Shown here: positions 25,001 through 62,775 of the stretch, piece by piece
Position numbering within the stretch: position 1 is the stretch's first letter
Layout of the letters: each line of letters starts with the position of its first letter
Assembly (NCBI RefSeq): GCF_019703515.2
Contig: NC_059382.1
Span: forward strand, 17,099,001-17,163,000
Length of the DNA: 64,000 bases
Reading direction: 5' to 3'
From: Myxocyprinus asiaticus
Taxonomy: Eukaryota > Chordata > Actinopteri > Cypriniformes > Catostomidae
Program-made: the position numbers and the translations under genes
The notes under the pieces: generated by a model
The model's input: only the letters and a program-made list of their open reading frames with translations
What the model was told of the DNA's origin: nothing
Database searches by the model: none

Positions 25001-28000
25001 ATACATTTTTAAAGGAATGTTCCAGGCTGAATACAAGTTAAGATCAATTGACAGCATTTGTGGCATAATGTTGATTTACCACAAAAATTTCAACACGTCC
25101 CTCATTTTCTTTTTTTCTTTCTTCTCTTTAAAAAACAAAAAAACAAAAAGCATAGATCAAGGTAGCAGTGAGGCACTTTAAATGGAAGTGAATCTGGCCA
25201 ATTTTTGCAGGGTTTAAAGGCAGAAATGTGAAGCTTATAATTTTATAAAAGCACTTTTATTAATTATTCTGTTAACTCCTGAATTTGTTGTGCTGTAAAG
25301 TTGTTTAAATTGTTGTTTACCGGGATTACCAGGTTTACGGCATTACATTGTCATGGCAACAAAGTTGTAAGATTGGATATAACTTTACACAGAACATTTT
25401 ATTTTATCACACTAACGTCATGTTAACACGCATACTGTTTATGTTTTGTGGCTATACTTTTGAAACTGAGTATTTCAACATTTACCGACTGGCCCCATTC
25501 ACGTCCATTGTAGAAGTCTCACTGGAACCCAGAAGTCAAAATGCATTTTTTTTGCAAACAATATTATGCTTAACTTTTATTGAACCCAGAATATTACTTT
25601 TAAGTCTCCAAATACTTTAGAGGGCCACTATATATTACATGAAAACATTGCTCTTTTCTTGTCAATGATTACTACATGTTAATTTCAAGGCTAAGGAGGA
25701 CGTTATAGTGTGTTTTATCTGTTTATGACAGCAGCCATTCAAATATTACCAATTACACAATAGTGAGTGAGCGTTTTTGTTGTCTGACTTGTGACGCACC
25801 TTGTTGATCTCATTTTGTGCAAAAAGTCGATCTTGTTTGCATTCCACTTTCATTTAGTAATAGAACACATGTACATATAAAAAGTGATCCATTTAAGCTT
25901 TTATTATTACTCCAATCAGTTGAACTAATGCACTTGTCATTTTTAGGAGACTTCAAGAAGAGGTAGGGTGTCATGAAGATAAGGTTTGTTTTTGGTGCTC
26001 AGAGCTTTATCCAGCTCAAAGGTTGTGTAAGGAGCCTTGCTGACCTGGAACGGAAAAGACAGTGTCAGTCAAAGGTCAACACCCTCCCAGTCACACAAAC
26101 CTTATTTAATAATCACATGTCTTTATGTTAGGCACTCAGACTGCCTCTTCACTGCGATCACAGAGGATTGGTGAAGGTTGTGTGTTGAAATCATAGCTAG
26201 CAGTCCCAATAAACCAGCCATGTCATTAGTCTTTTTGGAAATGTGATTGATTAAATTCCCAATTGTTTTCAGTCATCCCTGTTTACTGTAGCCTGTGTTT
26301 TGAGAGCTAACTGTCGCCTCTTTTGTTAACCACTGTAAAGCAAACTTGTTTACAGTCCACATGGATGCATAAATGGTGGACAGTGTATTTTGTGAATAAC
26401 TCTGTGAATGGAGCAGGCCTCCAGCATTATGCACAATTTCTATAAAGAGAGGAATGTTGGACTACACTCTATGGGCTTTTGAGAGAGTCATGTGTCAAAG
26501 GAATAGCCCAGCCTGTGCTGTAATGGTAACCAGAGGTATAGTGAGAATGTGAACAACATTCCTGACCACAGATGTGTGTCATGTGTCATTGTGGACAGGG
26601 CTGCATTACAGACTCATCTGAGCAAGCTGGGCAACCAATGAATTTGTCCTCTTGCAAAAGCAGCTATATCACAGGGAAGGGAAAGGGGCATTGTTACGAA
26701 CGTAGTATTGGATGTCGTGTAACAGCACCTTTGTCCTCTATGTAAGACTCATCACACCTGACACTTGCGAAAGCAGTTTTTCCGATGTACACGTTTCATA
26801 AATGTTGACAAGATTAGAACTTAAAAGTTATAACAGCCCTTGCTTGAAGTACAGTATATCATAGTTGAGATATTAGTAGCCTGAATGCTTCTTTTATATA
26901 TTTGTCCATTAAAACTATGAAATTGCATGCTGTTTTGGACAGTGGATAGTGGTAGGTATAGAAACGGTGTCTCTTGAAAATGAGTGAAATCTACGGTAAG
27001 TGCTTTGTATTGTACTGTGGAAAATGTTCCATCTGTTTAACTTTTCACTTCAGTCATTTCTGCTCTATGAATTTATTTGGATTTCAGCTCTATTTTCTTC
27101 ATCAGTTTTTGACCAAGTGGTCGAAAAAGTGCTATTAACCTTTCACTGCAGGTTGTAACATTGGCACCACTTTTTAAAATTAAATAAATAAATAAAGCAA
27201 CAATTTAACTTGTTAGTGGGTTGACATTTTTACAGTGTACTTTTGCATTTATAACTTTAACTGCGGGAGCTGCTTGATGACAAGTCTCAGATTAATTTGT
27301 TTTACAACGTTCTTGTCGTGATAGACATCGACTGCCATCTAGTGGATGATCATGAAAGTCTTCCTTTTTGACTTTACATCAAAGGTTTGTGACTAAACTA
27401 AAAAACATTTCTTAAAAATTACAAATTGACTTTCTGATCCTATGTGTGAGCCCATCAGATAAAGTGAAAATGAAACAGCTGCAGCATGTTTGCATAAAAT
27501 CTGTTATATTGTATTCGTATTGACCAAATCTATTACAATGCTTTGTTTACACTCTAGAAGCTCAGCAGGATTAGTGTCACTCATGGTTATTACTATGGCT
27601 GTTGTCATGCCAGGTTCAGGACAGATCAACCGAGCCATTGTGTTCTTGTCTTCAGGCTCTCCCTTTTGTCATTAAATGCAACAGAAGATGCATTTATTTG
27701 TTTCTTGTCGCCTCACAGCATATTAGAAAAAGAAGAGAGAGCTGCCATAGAAATTAAACACAATTAAAACATGTAGTCTGATTAAAGGACTTAACTAGCC
27801 TATTTAAACAGAATGACTTAGATAAATCAAACTAAATCATTTAAAACAGTGACATTAAATATGCAATAAAAACATCTAAATGGAAACTTGTTCACACAAA
27901 AATGAAAATTCTATCATCATTTCCTCACCCTCATATTGTTCCAAACCTGTATGATTTTTTTCTTTTTCCGTGGAACACAAAATTAGATGCCGCAGTCATC

Positions 28001-30332
28001 ATTCATTTTCATTGCATCTTTTTTCATTCAATGAAAGTCAATAGTGACTGAGGCTAATAGTCTGTTTAACATCTAGTGTTCCAATCTAAACCCATATGAC
28101 TTTCTTCCTTCTGTGGAACACCAAAAGGAGAATTTTATCAGAATGGCTGAACAGCCATCTTCCATAGAGTGAAAGTGGATGGAGACCAGGGGGCTTTCAA
28201 GCTCCAAAAAAGACCATGAACACACATCATAAAAGGAGTCTATATTACTGGTGCAATATTTTCCAAGTCATCTAAACCCATACGATTGCTTTGTGCAAGA
28301 ACAGACTGAAACTGAAATCATTAGTCACAGAATATTTAGTTCAAGTTAAGCTCTATCAACAGCATTTGAGGCATAATATTGATTTCCACAAAAATACATT
28401 TTGACTCCATCCCTCTTTGAAAAAAAAAAAAAAAGCAAAAATCGAGGTTACAGTGGAAGTGAATGGGGGGTCTAAAGGCAGAAAAGTGAAGCTTATCATT
28501 TTTATAAAAGCATTTACATTAATTATTCTGTTAAAACTCATGTATCATTTGAGCTGTGAAGTTGTTTAAATTGTAATTTTTACAGTCATTTTAGAGTTTC
28601 TTGACATCGCCATGGCAACAAAGTTGTAACTCGACTATAACTTTACACAGAAACGTTAGTAATTGATTTTACCACATTAAAATCACGTTTACTCGCATAT
28701 TGTTTGTGTTGTGGCTATACTTTTGAAAAAGTTAGTATTTTAACATTCAGAAATTGGCCCCCATTCACTTCCATTGTAAATGCCTCACTGTAAAGTCGAT
28801 GTTTGGGGCAAGTCAAAATTAATTTTTGTGGTAATCAGTATTATGCCACAAATGCTGTTGATTGAGTTTAACTTGTATAGAACCCAGAATATTCCTTTAA
28901 AGGGATAGTTTACCCAAGAAATTCTCTCATCATTTACCATCAACCTCACGCCATCCCAGATGTGTGACTTTCTTCAGCAGAACACAAACGAAGATTTTTA
29001 GAGGAATATCTCAGCTCTGTAGGTCCATACAATGCAAGTGGATGGTGATCAGCATTTTAAAGCTCCAAAAAGCACAGACAGTCAGCATAAACGTCATTCA
29101 TACAACTCCAGTGGTTAAATTCATGTCTTCTAAAGCGATACGATCACTTTGGGTGAGAAACAGATCAATAATTAAGTTCTTTTCACTATAATAGTTTACT
29201 TCCAGTCACTCTTCAATGTGTGTTCGTGAGAGGACCGAGTACACACTGCCTCTCGCGTGACATAAGTGCACTGGCATGTTCATATGAAAGCAAAATCGGT
29301 GAACCTTGTAAACAGTGTTTTCTTGTAAACAAATGCAGCTATACTTGTTGTATCGCGTCAGTTCTCGCGTGAACATGCCAACGAGCTTGCGTCACGCAAG
29401 AGGCAGTGTGAACTGATTCCCTCATGGATGCTCATTAGTGAGTAAATAAAACAATTATAGTGAAAAGGACTTAAATATTGATCTGTTTCTCACCCAAAGT
29501 GATCGTATCACTTTAGAAGACATTAATTTAACCACTGGAGTCATATGGATTACTTTTACAATGACTGTCTGTGCATTTTGGAGCTTTAAAGTGCTGATCA
29601 CCATCCACTTGTATTGTATGGACCTTCAGAGCTGAGATATTCTTCTTCTAAAAATCTTTGTGTTCAGCAGTAGGAAGTCATACACATCTGGGAAGGCATG
29701 AGGGTGTGTAAATAATTGGATAAATAAAGAGATTTTTCTTTTTTTTTTTTTTTGGTGAACTATTCCTTTAAAAGTGGTGGCCACCATTCACTTTCATTGT
29801 ATGGGAAAAGAACACGGAAGAAAGAAAATCATACGGTTTCAGAAGACATGAGAGTGAGTAAATGATGGTAGAATTTTCATTTTGGGTGAACTATTGCTTT
29901 AAGGTTTGTATTGTAATAGTGTAATAAAACATGTCAATCCTCTTCTGTCTGCAGGTGATCACATGTTTTGGGATCTCTGTGCTAAGCTGTCGCTATGTGG
30001 GCTTTGCAGTAGTGGCACTACTTGTGGAGATCAATTCTATCTTTCTGCACCTGAGACAAGTGCTGCGCATGGCCAGTCTGGCCAAAACTACATTCTACCG
30101 CGTCAACAGCATGATAAACCTGGGCACTTACGTGGTGTTCCGCATCAACACTTTGGCCTGGATGACCCGCTGGCTGGTGCTAAACCGTGAACACATCCCC
30201 CTGTTCAGCTACACCATCGGCAGCGTGGGTCTGGCCATCATGACCGCCATGAACATTGTGCTTTTTTGCCGCCTTATGAGAAGTGACTTCATGAAGTCCA
30301 GCCGTGAGAAGGACGTGAAGAAGGAGATGTAG
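8269..30332 (+). CDS. tlcd2: TLC domain-containing protein 2-like membrane protein, four coding exons
   Basis: Coding exons 8269-8447, 8871-8953, 11733-11815 and 29955-30332 join in phase (2, 1, 0) through GT-AG introns: 723 nt, 240 residues. Residues 19-34 (YGIDKLPIPETAQRNA), the FVHSLITGVW helix, HPQMAED, the GYFIYDFFD segment and LLFHHIVV (about 109-116) follow TLCD2/TLCD1 in order. Several hydrophobic helices span the protein and the tail is basic (SSREKDVKKEM). Known of the family: TLCD1/TLCD2 are multi-pass membrane proteins that influence membrane phospholipid composition and fluidity. The start ATG has A at -3 and G at +4; in-frame codons upstream include no better ATG. The length is close to mammalian TLCD1/2 (about 250-265). 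TLCD2 is preferred over TLCD1 on the PIPETA and PQMAED motifs. Confidence -1.
8765..8836. repeat. (TA)n microsatellite
   Basis: About 36 TA units in tlcd2 intron 1, just upstream of exon 2. Confidence -1.
8871..8953 (+). CDS. tlcd2: tlcd2 coding exon 2
   Basis: Acceptor TTTTTCTAG, then FFIHPQMAEDLIETYS; donor GTGAGT at 8954. Contributes residues about 60-87. A long TA microsatellite ends only 34 bp upstream. Confidence -1.
9110..9230 (+). mobile_element. Left half of a palindromic AGTTCACCCAAAA-type MITE
   Basis: Reads TTAATAGTTCACCCAAAAAT followed by the common ACTCACCCTCATGCCATCCC block. The right arm is missing. The family resembles the teleost Angel-type hairpin MITEs; the name is from memory. 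Confidence -1.
9231..10940. other. tlcd2 intron 2, no recognisable element
   Basis: Moderately AT-rich single-copy-looking sequence. I saw no exon, RNA gene or clean terminal repeats. Confidence -1.
10949..11667. mobile_element. hAT-like non-autonomous element with 8-bp target duplication
   Basis: Starts TAGGGATGCAACGATACCA and ends in the inverted-type terminus GGTGCCATCCCTA. Flanks are TCTTGAAC (10941-10948) and TCTGGAAC (11668-11675), an 8-bp duplication with one mismatch as in hAT. It ends 65 bp before tlcd2 exon 3. No transposase frame. Confidence -1.
11733..11815 (+). CDS. tlcd2: tlcd2 coding exon 3
   Basis: Acceptor GTTTCAG at 11732, codes GYFIYDFFDMILNQK to LLFHHIV, donor GTAAGT at 11816. 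Residues about 88-115. Confidence -1.
11816..13854. other. tlcd2 intron 3, 5' part, no clear element
   Basis: Contains a T-rich run at about 12367-12399. Short open frames at 12488-12807 lack any family resemblance. Confidence -1.
13971..14352 (+). mobile_element. tRNA-derived SINE copy S1
   Basis: The tRNA-like head has an A-box region (GCCTGGGTAGCTCAGCGAG) and a B-box (GAGTTCGAATCCAGG). The body shared with S2-S4 begins CTGAGTGACTCCAGCCAGG and the tail ends near GGCATTCCAAAATTGGGAG. Pol III-type origin is established for such SINEs; this is not a functional tRNA gene. Confidence -1.
14732..14790. repeat. (TA)n microsatellite
   Basis: About 29 TA units between the two SINEs inside the hAT-like element. 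Confidence -1.
14826..15251 (-). mobile_element. tRNA-derived SINE copy S2, inverted relative to S1
   Basis: Reading the minus strand: GGGGGCCTGGGTAGCTCAGC, a slightly degraded B-box (GAGTTCAAATCC), then the shared body and tail. With S1 it forms an inverted pair about 475 bp apart. Confidence -1.
15348..16191. other. tlcd2 intron 3, no clear element
   Basis: AT-rich intronic sequence with no recognised exon or terminal repeats. Confidence -1.
16192..16882. mobile_element. DNA-transposon-like MITE with GTTCACACC-type termini
   Basis: Begins AAGCCCCGTTCACACC and ends GGTGTGAATGGGGCTTT, near-perfect inverted repeats about 690 bp apart. I could not recognise a target-site duplication, so the superfamily is left open. 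Confidence -1.
16883..18495. other. tlcd2 intron 3, no clear element
   Basis: A TTAAGT-rich stretch occupies about 17040-17250. No coding signal. Confidence -1.
18495..18690. mobile_element. Palindromic AGTTCACCCAAAA-type MITE, short full copy
   Basis: Left arm GTTAGTTCAACCAAAAATAT, right arm CTGGCTAAACTATCCCTTTAA, with the paired ACTCACC and GGGTGAGTG blocks between. Diverged but complete. Confidence -1.
19391..19838 (+). mobile_element. tRNA-derived SINE copy S3 with perfect 17-bp target duplication
   Basis: A full copy from GGGGCCTGGGTAGCTCAG to its A/C-rich tail. AAATAATCTTTTAATAA occurs on both sides (19374-19390 and 19839-19855), which marks LINE-mediated insertion. The long minus-strand open frame across it (about 19275-19997) is chance. 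Confidence -1.
19856..21145. other. tlcd2 intron 3, no clear element
   Basis: Includes a 158-codon open stretch at 20674-21150 with no family resemblance and no splice context. Confidence -1.
21146..21240 (+). mobile_element. Left arm of a palindromic AGTTCACCCAAAA-type MITE
   Basis: Starts TTTAAAGGAATAGTTCACCC, then ACCCACCCTCATGTCTTTCC. No matching right arm within the next few hundred bases. Confidence -1.
21756..22257. mobile_element. Long palindromic MITE (about 500 bp)
   Basis: TTAAAGGGTTAGCTCACCC at the left pairs with GAGTGAACTAACCCTTTAA at the right. Inner arms also pair (AGCCATCCCAGATGTGTAT with ATACACATCTGGGATGGC). An A-run lies at about 22040-22068. Confidence -1.
22258..23865. 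other. tlcd2 intron 3 with one MITE fragment and a GT repeat
   Basis: A fragment of a palindromic MITE right arm lies at about 22697-22745, and a (GT)n run with CpG at 23236-23262. Otherwise unremarkable. Confidence -1.
23874..24090. mobile_element. hAT-like MITE (217 bp) with perfect 8-bp target duplication
   Basis: Termini TAGAGCCTGACCGATAT and ATATCAGTCGGGCACTA are imperfect inverted repeats rich in CCGATAT motifs. GTTACGAG flanks both ends (23866-23873 and 24091-24098), which fits hAT. Confidence -1.
24099..25010. other. tlcd2 intron 3, no clear element
   Basis: An A-rich run occurs near 24870-24900. No gene signal. Confidence -1.
25011..25620. mobile_element. Second-family palindromic MITE (GTTCAATACAAGTTAAG type), copy 1
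   Basis: Left arm AAAGGAATGTTCCAGGCTGA then ATACAAGTTAAGATCAAT; right arm TATTGAACCCAGAATATTAC. The same arms recur at 28325-28896 and 33145-33702. Confidence -1.
25621..27884. other. tlcd2 intron 3, no clear element
   Basis: About 2.3 kb without recognised repeats, exons or RNA genes. Confidence -1.
27885..28324. mobile_element. Mosaic of palindromic MITE fragments
   Basis: Contains TTCACACAAAAATGAAAATT, CTCACCCTCATATTGTTCCA and two GTGGAACAC blocks in the same direction, as if two left halves were joined. Confidence -1.
28325..28896. mobile_element. Second-family palindromic MITE, copy 2
   Basis: Left arm CAAGTTAAGCTCTATCAACA; right arm GTATAGAACCCAGAATATTC ending in TTTAA. It abuts the next element at TTAA. 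Confidence -1.
28897..29771. mobile_element. Very long palindromic MITE (about 875 bp), 183 bp upstream of tlcd2 exon 4
   Basis: TTAAAGGGATAGTTTACCC at the left pairs with GGTGAACTATTCCTTTAA at the right. Long inner arms also pair, for example GATCACTTTGGGTGAGAAAC with GTTTCTCACCCAAAGTGATC. The arms pair over several hundred bases with a loop near 29215-29440. Intronic in tlcd2. Confidence -1.
29772..29902. mobile_element. Right half of another palindromic MITE
   Basis: Ends GGGTGAACTATTGCTTTAAG after a GAGTGAGTAAATGATGG block. It lies between the long hairpin and tlcd2 exon 4. Confidence -1.
29955..30332 (+). CDS. tlcd2: tlcd2 coding exon 4 (last)
   Basis: Acceptor CTGCAG at 29954. Codes residues 116-240 in one exon, from VITCFGISVLSC to KKEM and TAG at 30330-30332. 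It holds the C-terminal membrane segments of the TLC domain. Confidence -1.
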   Translation: MITCFGISVLSCRYVGFAVVALLVEINSIFLHLRQVLRMASLAKTTFYRVNSMINLGTYVVFRINTLAWMTRWLVLNREHIPLFSYTIGSVGLAIMTAMNIVLFCRLMRSDFMKSSREKDVKKEM

Positions 30333-31803
30333 GTCTGACTCCTCCTACTCCAGCTCGAAGCGAATCACTGACGTTGGATTGTCAGTTTCTGATGCTCATG
30401 GCACAGGTGTCAGTCAAGTTAAATGGTTAGAAAAACAGCCTTTCATTCATATCAGCCTGCTGATTTCATTCCTAAAAGACCGGCTTGTTGACTCGATAAA
30501 TTTATTTTTCATTATTAGCTAAATCTCTCGTGTAGACCTCAAGCTGTGCAAAGACATTAATATGGTGGCTGTTGTCACAGGTTTACAGATGTCTGAAACA
30601 GATATTTTCATTACATCTATTTACACATGAAACTTAACAATCAAATTCTCCTGTATGATTTTTACAATGACTCAAAGGACTTGAGTGTATAGCCCTCATT
30701 CTTAAAGGGATAGTTCACGCAAAAATTAAGATTATGTCATCATTTACTCACCCTGATTTTTTTTTCCCCAAACTTGTATGACTTTCTTTGTTCCATGGAA
30801 CACAAAATAAGATGTAAGGCAGAATGTTAGCCTTAGTCACCATTCACTTTCATTGTATGGAAAAAAAAATGCAATAAAAGTGAATGGTGACTGAGGCAAC
30901 ATTCTGCTTAACATCCTTTTTTGTGTGTTTCACAGAAGAGAGAAAGTCATACGGGTTTGGAACAACAGCGGTAGTAAATGGCGAAAGAATATTCATTTTT
31001 TGGTGAACCATCCCTTCAAGTGCAAAGGAACTGGATCTGTTCCTTTTATTGATATCATATGCTAATGACAATGCTGATCTACCGCACTGAATTTATATAT
31101 TATATTATCTACTAAAAATAAACAAAGAGTCTTCTTAAATAGGAATTGCTTGCGTGAGATTATATAATATATATAGATATATATCCAAAGTTGTCTGGCA
31201 AAGACCATAAAAGTTGGTTTATTTATTAAAACAATATTAAGCCTAAATGTGTTGTTCAGCCTTATTAACGCCTACACCTGCTACCTCATGAGCTTGTAGC
31301 AGTTAGTATCATCGTTTATCTGTAGAGTGCAGATGTTAAATTTGCTAGAATGCCTCAGAGCTGGTTTTTAGTCTAAATGATTCTGTACTGACTAGGAAGT
31401 AATGCCGTTGATATGAAGTGCCCAGCATTCAGTACTTGTGTATTTCACAAGGCGGACCACAGTCTTACCCTGTGGTCAACAATATACTTGGTTAATGTAC
31501 TACTGTTCAAATGGAGGACCTGAATCTTAATGCTGGAGCCATCAACACAGTTATCCGAATTAAAAACATTCCAGCTCATTCTTGTGTTAATGACACAGAA
31601 TATCTGATAGCTTCAGCCCAGCTTGATAGGCAAAGGTCTGTCATTGCACAAATCATCCCTGTTGGTGGCACTACATACACACACAACGGTGACCTCATGT
31701 TAGCTTATGCTAATATTTAGTGTATAGAGAGGCAACAGATAAAGCAGCAGCACCTATATTGTGTAAAATGTGTTTTGATAAAGCTTTAAAAAAAAAAAAA
31801 TTG

Positions 31804-31834
<31 letters not shown>

Positions 31835-32950
31835 TGTATTTTGTATGTTTGTAATTTATTTGTACTCAATGTCATAGATGGTTTGAGGTTGAATGTTTCG
31901 TGCAAAAAAAAAACAAAACAAAAAAAGAAATGGTGGAACACTGTCTTGTACTAAAGTGTGTTGTACTTTTGTGAGTACAGAACACTGAACAGCCCATGTT
32001 ATGACTTTAAAATGGCTCAGACGTACTATTGAAGGCATTTATTCATGTGGGAACTGTGTAGCCTTATTTGATACAACCCGTGCCATTGAGGTTGTAGAAG
32101 GAAGTCTGATCATAATTTGATTGGGCAAGTGTGGTCTGTGTTGAAGTTGACACAGTGTAAACACCTGTAGCATCACCAACTTGTGCCACAAAACTATTCT
32201 TCTCATTTCACCAAAGTTTATTCATAATTATGTTTCATTCAGATTTAATTTACTCCTTGTTTTAACTATTACTTATTGAAGGAGTAATAAACAATCAAGG
32301 AAGTAAAGAGCTAATTTTCATTTTAAATAAATGAAACCTTTACAGGAACTTAAAAGCAAGTAAAAAACAAAAGCCACTGGAGTGCTCAATTAAAAGTATT
32401 TTTTTCTTTATTAACAGTTGGCAGCTTCAGAGACTATGTGATTGTGTATGTGTTAACTTTATGAGATAACTGGTATCTTATGTGTTTGAAAAGGAAAATG
32501 TGTAATTGTTAGTGATTTGAGAGAATGTGACTTATTGACTTTAAAAAGAAAATAATTTCAGTAATGCAGTTGTTCTTTTGAGAGTGCAAATCTGTGTTGT
32601 GATTGGTGAAAGAAATGCTACCGTTATATCGTGGATCAGATTTTTGAGCATAGTGATGCAGTGTCAGTTTTCCAAAGCTATAGGTTATTAGATTTAAACA
32701 TTGCTTATTGTGTTAAATTATTATAAATCCCAGTTGAAAAAAAAATCCATGCCCATATAACTGTCCCTAGAACTTTTTTTTTTTTTTGCCCTCACAGTCT
32801 CAGTTAGCCTATGAGTCAGCATTCACACAATCGTGTCTAAAATGTATACAGCATAATTTGTATTTTTGTTTGAACAAATTCTTGTTTTGTAATTAATAAT
32901 AAAACTTTATATTGTTAATTGTGAAATAAAACATGTTATTAACTCTTTAT
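30333..32950 (+). other. Probable tlcd2 3' UTR and downstream sequence
   Basis: No further coding signal follows the TAG at 30330-30332. AATAAA signals occur at 31117-31122, 32898-32903 and 32925-32930. Which is used cannot be told by eye. A hairpin MITE (30702-31020) and T/A-rich runs at 31787-31835 lie inside. Confidence -1.
30702..31020. mobile_element. Complete palindromic MITE in the tlcd2 3' UTR region (319 bp)
   Basis: TTAAAGGGATAGTTCACGC at the left and TTGGTGAACCATCCCTTCAA at the right. Inner arms CACCATTCACTTTCATTG and TAAAAGTGAATGGTGACTG face each other across a very short loop at about 30865-30875. Confidence -1.
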
Positions 32951-33144
32951 TATTTAAGGTTTCCTTTTTGGCTAGATGAGAAATACTGGATGCTACATTG
33001 AAAAAAAAAAAGTGGTAAACTGTTGTCATTACCTCAAGGATGAATTTCTGCTTGATCTAACCCATTAAATGACTTTCATTGGTGTAACCTAATTTGTCTA
33101 GTTGATTTAGTCAGATGAAATAACATTTAATTCAGATGTTTCCA

Positions 33145-33702
33145 CATTGAAGGAATATTCCGGGTTCAATATAAGTTAAGCTCAAACGATGGCATTTGTG
33201 GCACAATATTGATTACCACAAAAATGTATTTCGACTCGTCTCTCTTTTTCTTTACAAAAAGCAAATATCTGGGTTACAGTGAGGTGCTTACAATGGAAGC
33301 CACAAGATGTAAACAGTATGTGTGGTAACTTGATTTTAATATGATAAAATCACTTTCTAACCTTTTCTGTGTGAAGTTATATCCAATTTTACAACTTCAT
33401 TGCCATGATGACATAACTCTGTAAACCTTGAACCATAAAATTATAGATACAAAATTAGACAAGTTTTACCAGAAGAATTAATGTGAATTTATAAAATTAA
33501 AAGCTTCACATTTCTGCTTTTAAACCCTCCATAAATTGGCCCCATTCACTTCCATTGTAAGTGCCTCACTGTAACCTCGATTTTTGCTTTTTTTAAAGAA
33601 AAGGAGGGATGTGTCTAAATTAATTTTTTTGGTAATCAATATTATGCCACAAATGCTGCTGATTGAGCTTAACTTGTTTTGAACCCAGAATATACCTTTA
33701 AA
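33145..33702. mobile_element. Second-family palindromic MITE, copy 3
   Basis: Left GAAGGAATATTCCGGGTTCA; right TTGAACCCAGAATATACC. Same inner arms as copies 1 and 2. Intergenic between tlcd2 and ccdc92b. Confidence -1.
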
Positions 33703-33834
33703 TATATTTTTGGGTTTAACATTTTTACAGTGCATATAATAACATGATAGTATACGAGTTTCTGATAATCCTTTATGATTTAAATTAAGAACATATTCCT
33801 ATAGTTACACTTACTATATATATATGTATGTATG

Positions 33835-33840
<6 letters not shown>

Positions 33841-33900
<60 letters not shown>
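33841..33900. repeat. (TA)n microsatellite
   Basis: An uninterrupted 60-bp TA tract, preceded by TATG repeats. Confidence -1.
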
Positions 33901-33902
<2 letters not shown>

Positions 33903-34019
33903 GTCTTATAAGCTTATCTGGGTAGCAGAAGGCAAAGAAACTGTTATTTTAAAAGAGATTAATACATCACTTCCAAGTTATTTGAACTTTTTTATTATTA
34001 TTATTATTATACTTTTCAA

Positions 34020-34572
34020 GCTGAATTTACATGTACTGCAATCCAGTGTTGCCAGTACAGATCCATGCATTTAGGACTGGCATCTCTGCAGTGGCCATCT
34101 GTTCCTGGGAGCATCGCTGTTTCCTCCATCAGTTGCATCATTGCGCTGGTACTGAAGGAGCGCCTCTGTCTCCTGCTGTCATCACGCGTGTTCCGGTCAC
34201 GAAGACGATGATGCTCTTCTTCAGTACCTTCAACAGACGCAGAACACACGAGGGTGCTCCGGCAAGCACAACGTCGGAATACTCACTTTAATCGACCGTG
34301 ACATTGTCGGATAAAGCACATTGTCCTGTGATAGTGGACGTTGTGCATTGCGAAGATGGCAAGGGATTGAATTGTCTTCTTTCGTACTGTTATTTTGGGA
34401 TCTATCCCTCCTTAATTCTTCCTTTGAGATATGTATTGATCTTTTATAAAGATGTCGTCATCCTGTATGTTCAGCCTGGGTCGGTTCGTTGAAGGGCAGA
34501 GATGTAAATGCGAAGGGGAGCAGAGTAATTCACACTGATGTTCATCTTTAGATACTAATACAAACAGCGCTA
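34020..34572 (+). promoter_or_regulatory. CpG-rich 5' region of ccdc92b (promoter / 5' UTR)
   Basis: CpGs cluster at about 34140-34290 in otherwise AT-rich DNA, about 300 bp before the inferred start codon. Open frames on both strands here do not resemble a known family. Exact transcript start unknown. Confidence -1.
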
Positions 34573-61811
<27,239 letters not shown>

Positions 61812-62589
61812 GCAATTCATTTACAGTTCACCTCAACAACCTGCTTGTTTTTATGATATTTACCCTTGAATTGCACCTTGAGTCCCCTGGGACAACCTTG
61901 CTTTATTTACGACTGTGACAGAAATGTTTATATTTGCAATGCGGTTTGTACAATTATTGTTTTACAGTTTGTACTGCTATGATGAATAGACTGAGGAGAG
62001 ATTTCTGCTTACGTTCTTTTTGAACAAAATGCATCTCATCTTTATGTTGCTGGAAAGCATTTATGTGATCAAGTGCCCCAAGGGCCTCAAAACGCAAACA
62101 TAAAGATCTCCATAACATGTCCTAACAAGGCGCTATTCTACAAGTTTTTTTGAAGCAGTTATTTTTAAAGGACATTATTGGGTTACACATATTTCTAAAA
62201 TACTGTAATATTATGTAGAATGCATTCAAACCTGAATTATGTGCATATGTAGGTCTGTTTGCATTTCAGCGAGTGGGAAAACGACAGGTGCTAAGTAGAG
62301 GATTTGTATGCGGCAATGTACAAGGAGGAAATATAGACATTATTTTGAATTTATTCAGCGGAAAACACAAACTTGAAAGCTTAAATGTGTTTGTGAAAAG
62401 TGTTTTAAATAGTAACTTAAAGATAAAGTAATTAGTGATGTAATTACTTTTCAACAAATTAATCATTGACGTAATCAGATAAAAAATTTAGAGATGTAAT
62501 TAGTAATTTGCAGTGGATTACTAGTGGGGCTAGCCCAGGCCGTAACAAAAATAGAAACCAAGTGATTGATAAAATGTTCAATGTGTAGG
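61812..62589 (+). other. Probable ccdc92b 3' UTR / downstream DNA
   Basis: Follows the TGA without further coding signal. I found no AATAAA in this stretch; the nearest candidate is 63874-63879. Confidence -1.
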
Positions 62590-62775
62590 TCTCTGTGGAA
62601 CAATAATGGGTGTTTCCCAATCAGTGGGTGTTTTCAAACCGGGATGGGTGTTTACCACTTTACACAATTTGCCTACCACATTGAGATTCCCTTATTTCAT
62701 TGGATAGTTGAAAACATCCATCCTGGTTTGAAAACGCCCACAGATTGGGAAACGCCCATTATTGTTCCGCAGAGA
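62590..62775. mobile_element. Short palindromic element (186 bp)
   Basis: TCTCTGTGGAACAATAATGG at the left pairs with CCATTATTGTTCCGCAGAGA region at the right, and ATGGGTGTTT-type inner motifs also face each other. No target duplication recognised. Confidence -1.

Noticed and set aside
31511..31720. 69-codon ATG-started frame downstream of tlcd2
   Set aside because: Within the probable 3' UTR, no homology, no supporting splice or Kozak signal.
33841..33900. Regular repeats as a possible CRISPR array
   Set aside because: TA microsatellites and MITE arms only; no repeat-spacer structure, and the window is eukaryotic.
34031..34291. Open frames on both strands in the CpG-rich region before ccdc92b
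   Set aside because: No recognisable domain, and both strands are open because of base composition. Better explained as promoter or 5' UTR.
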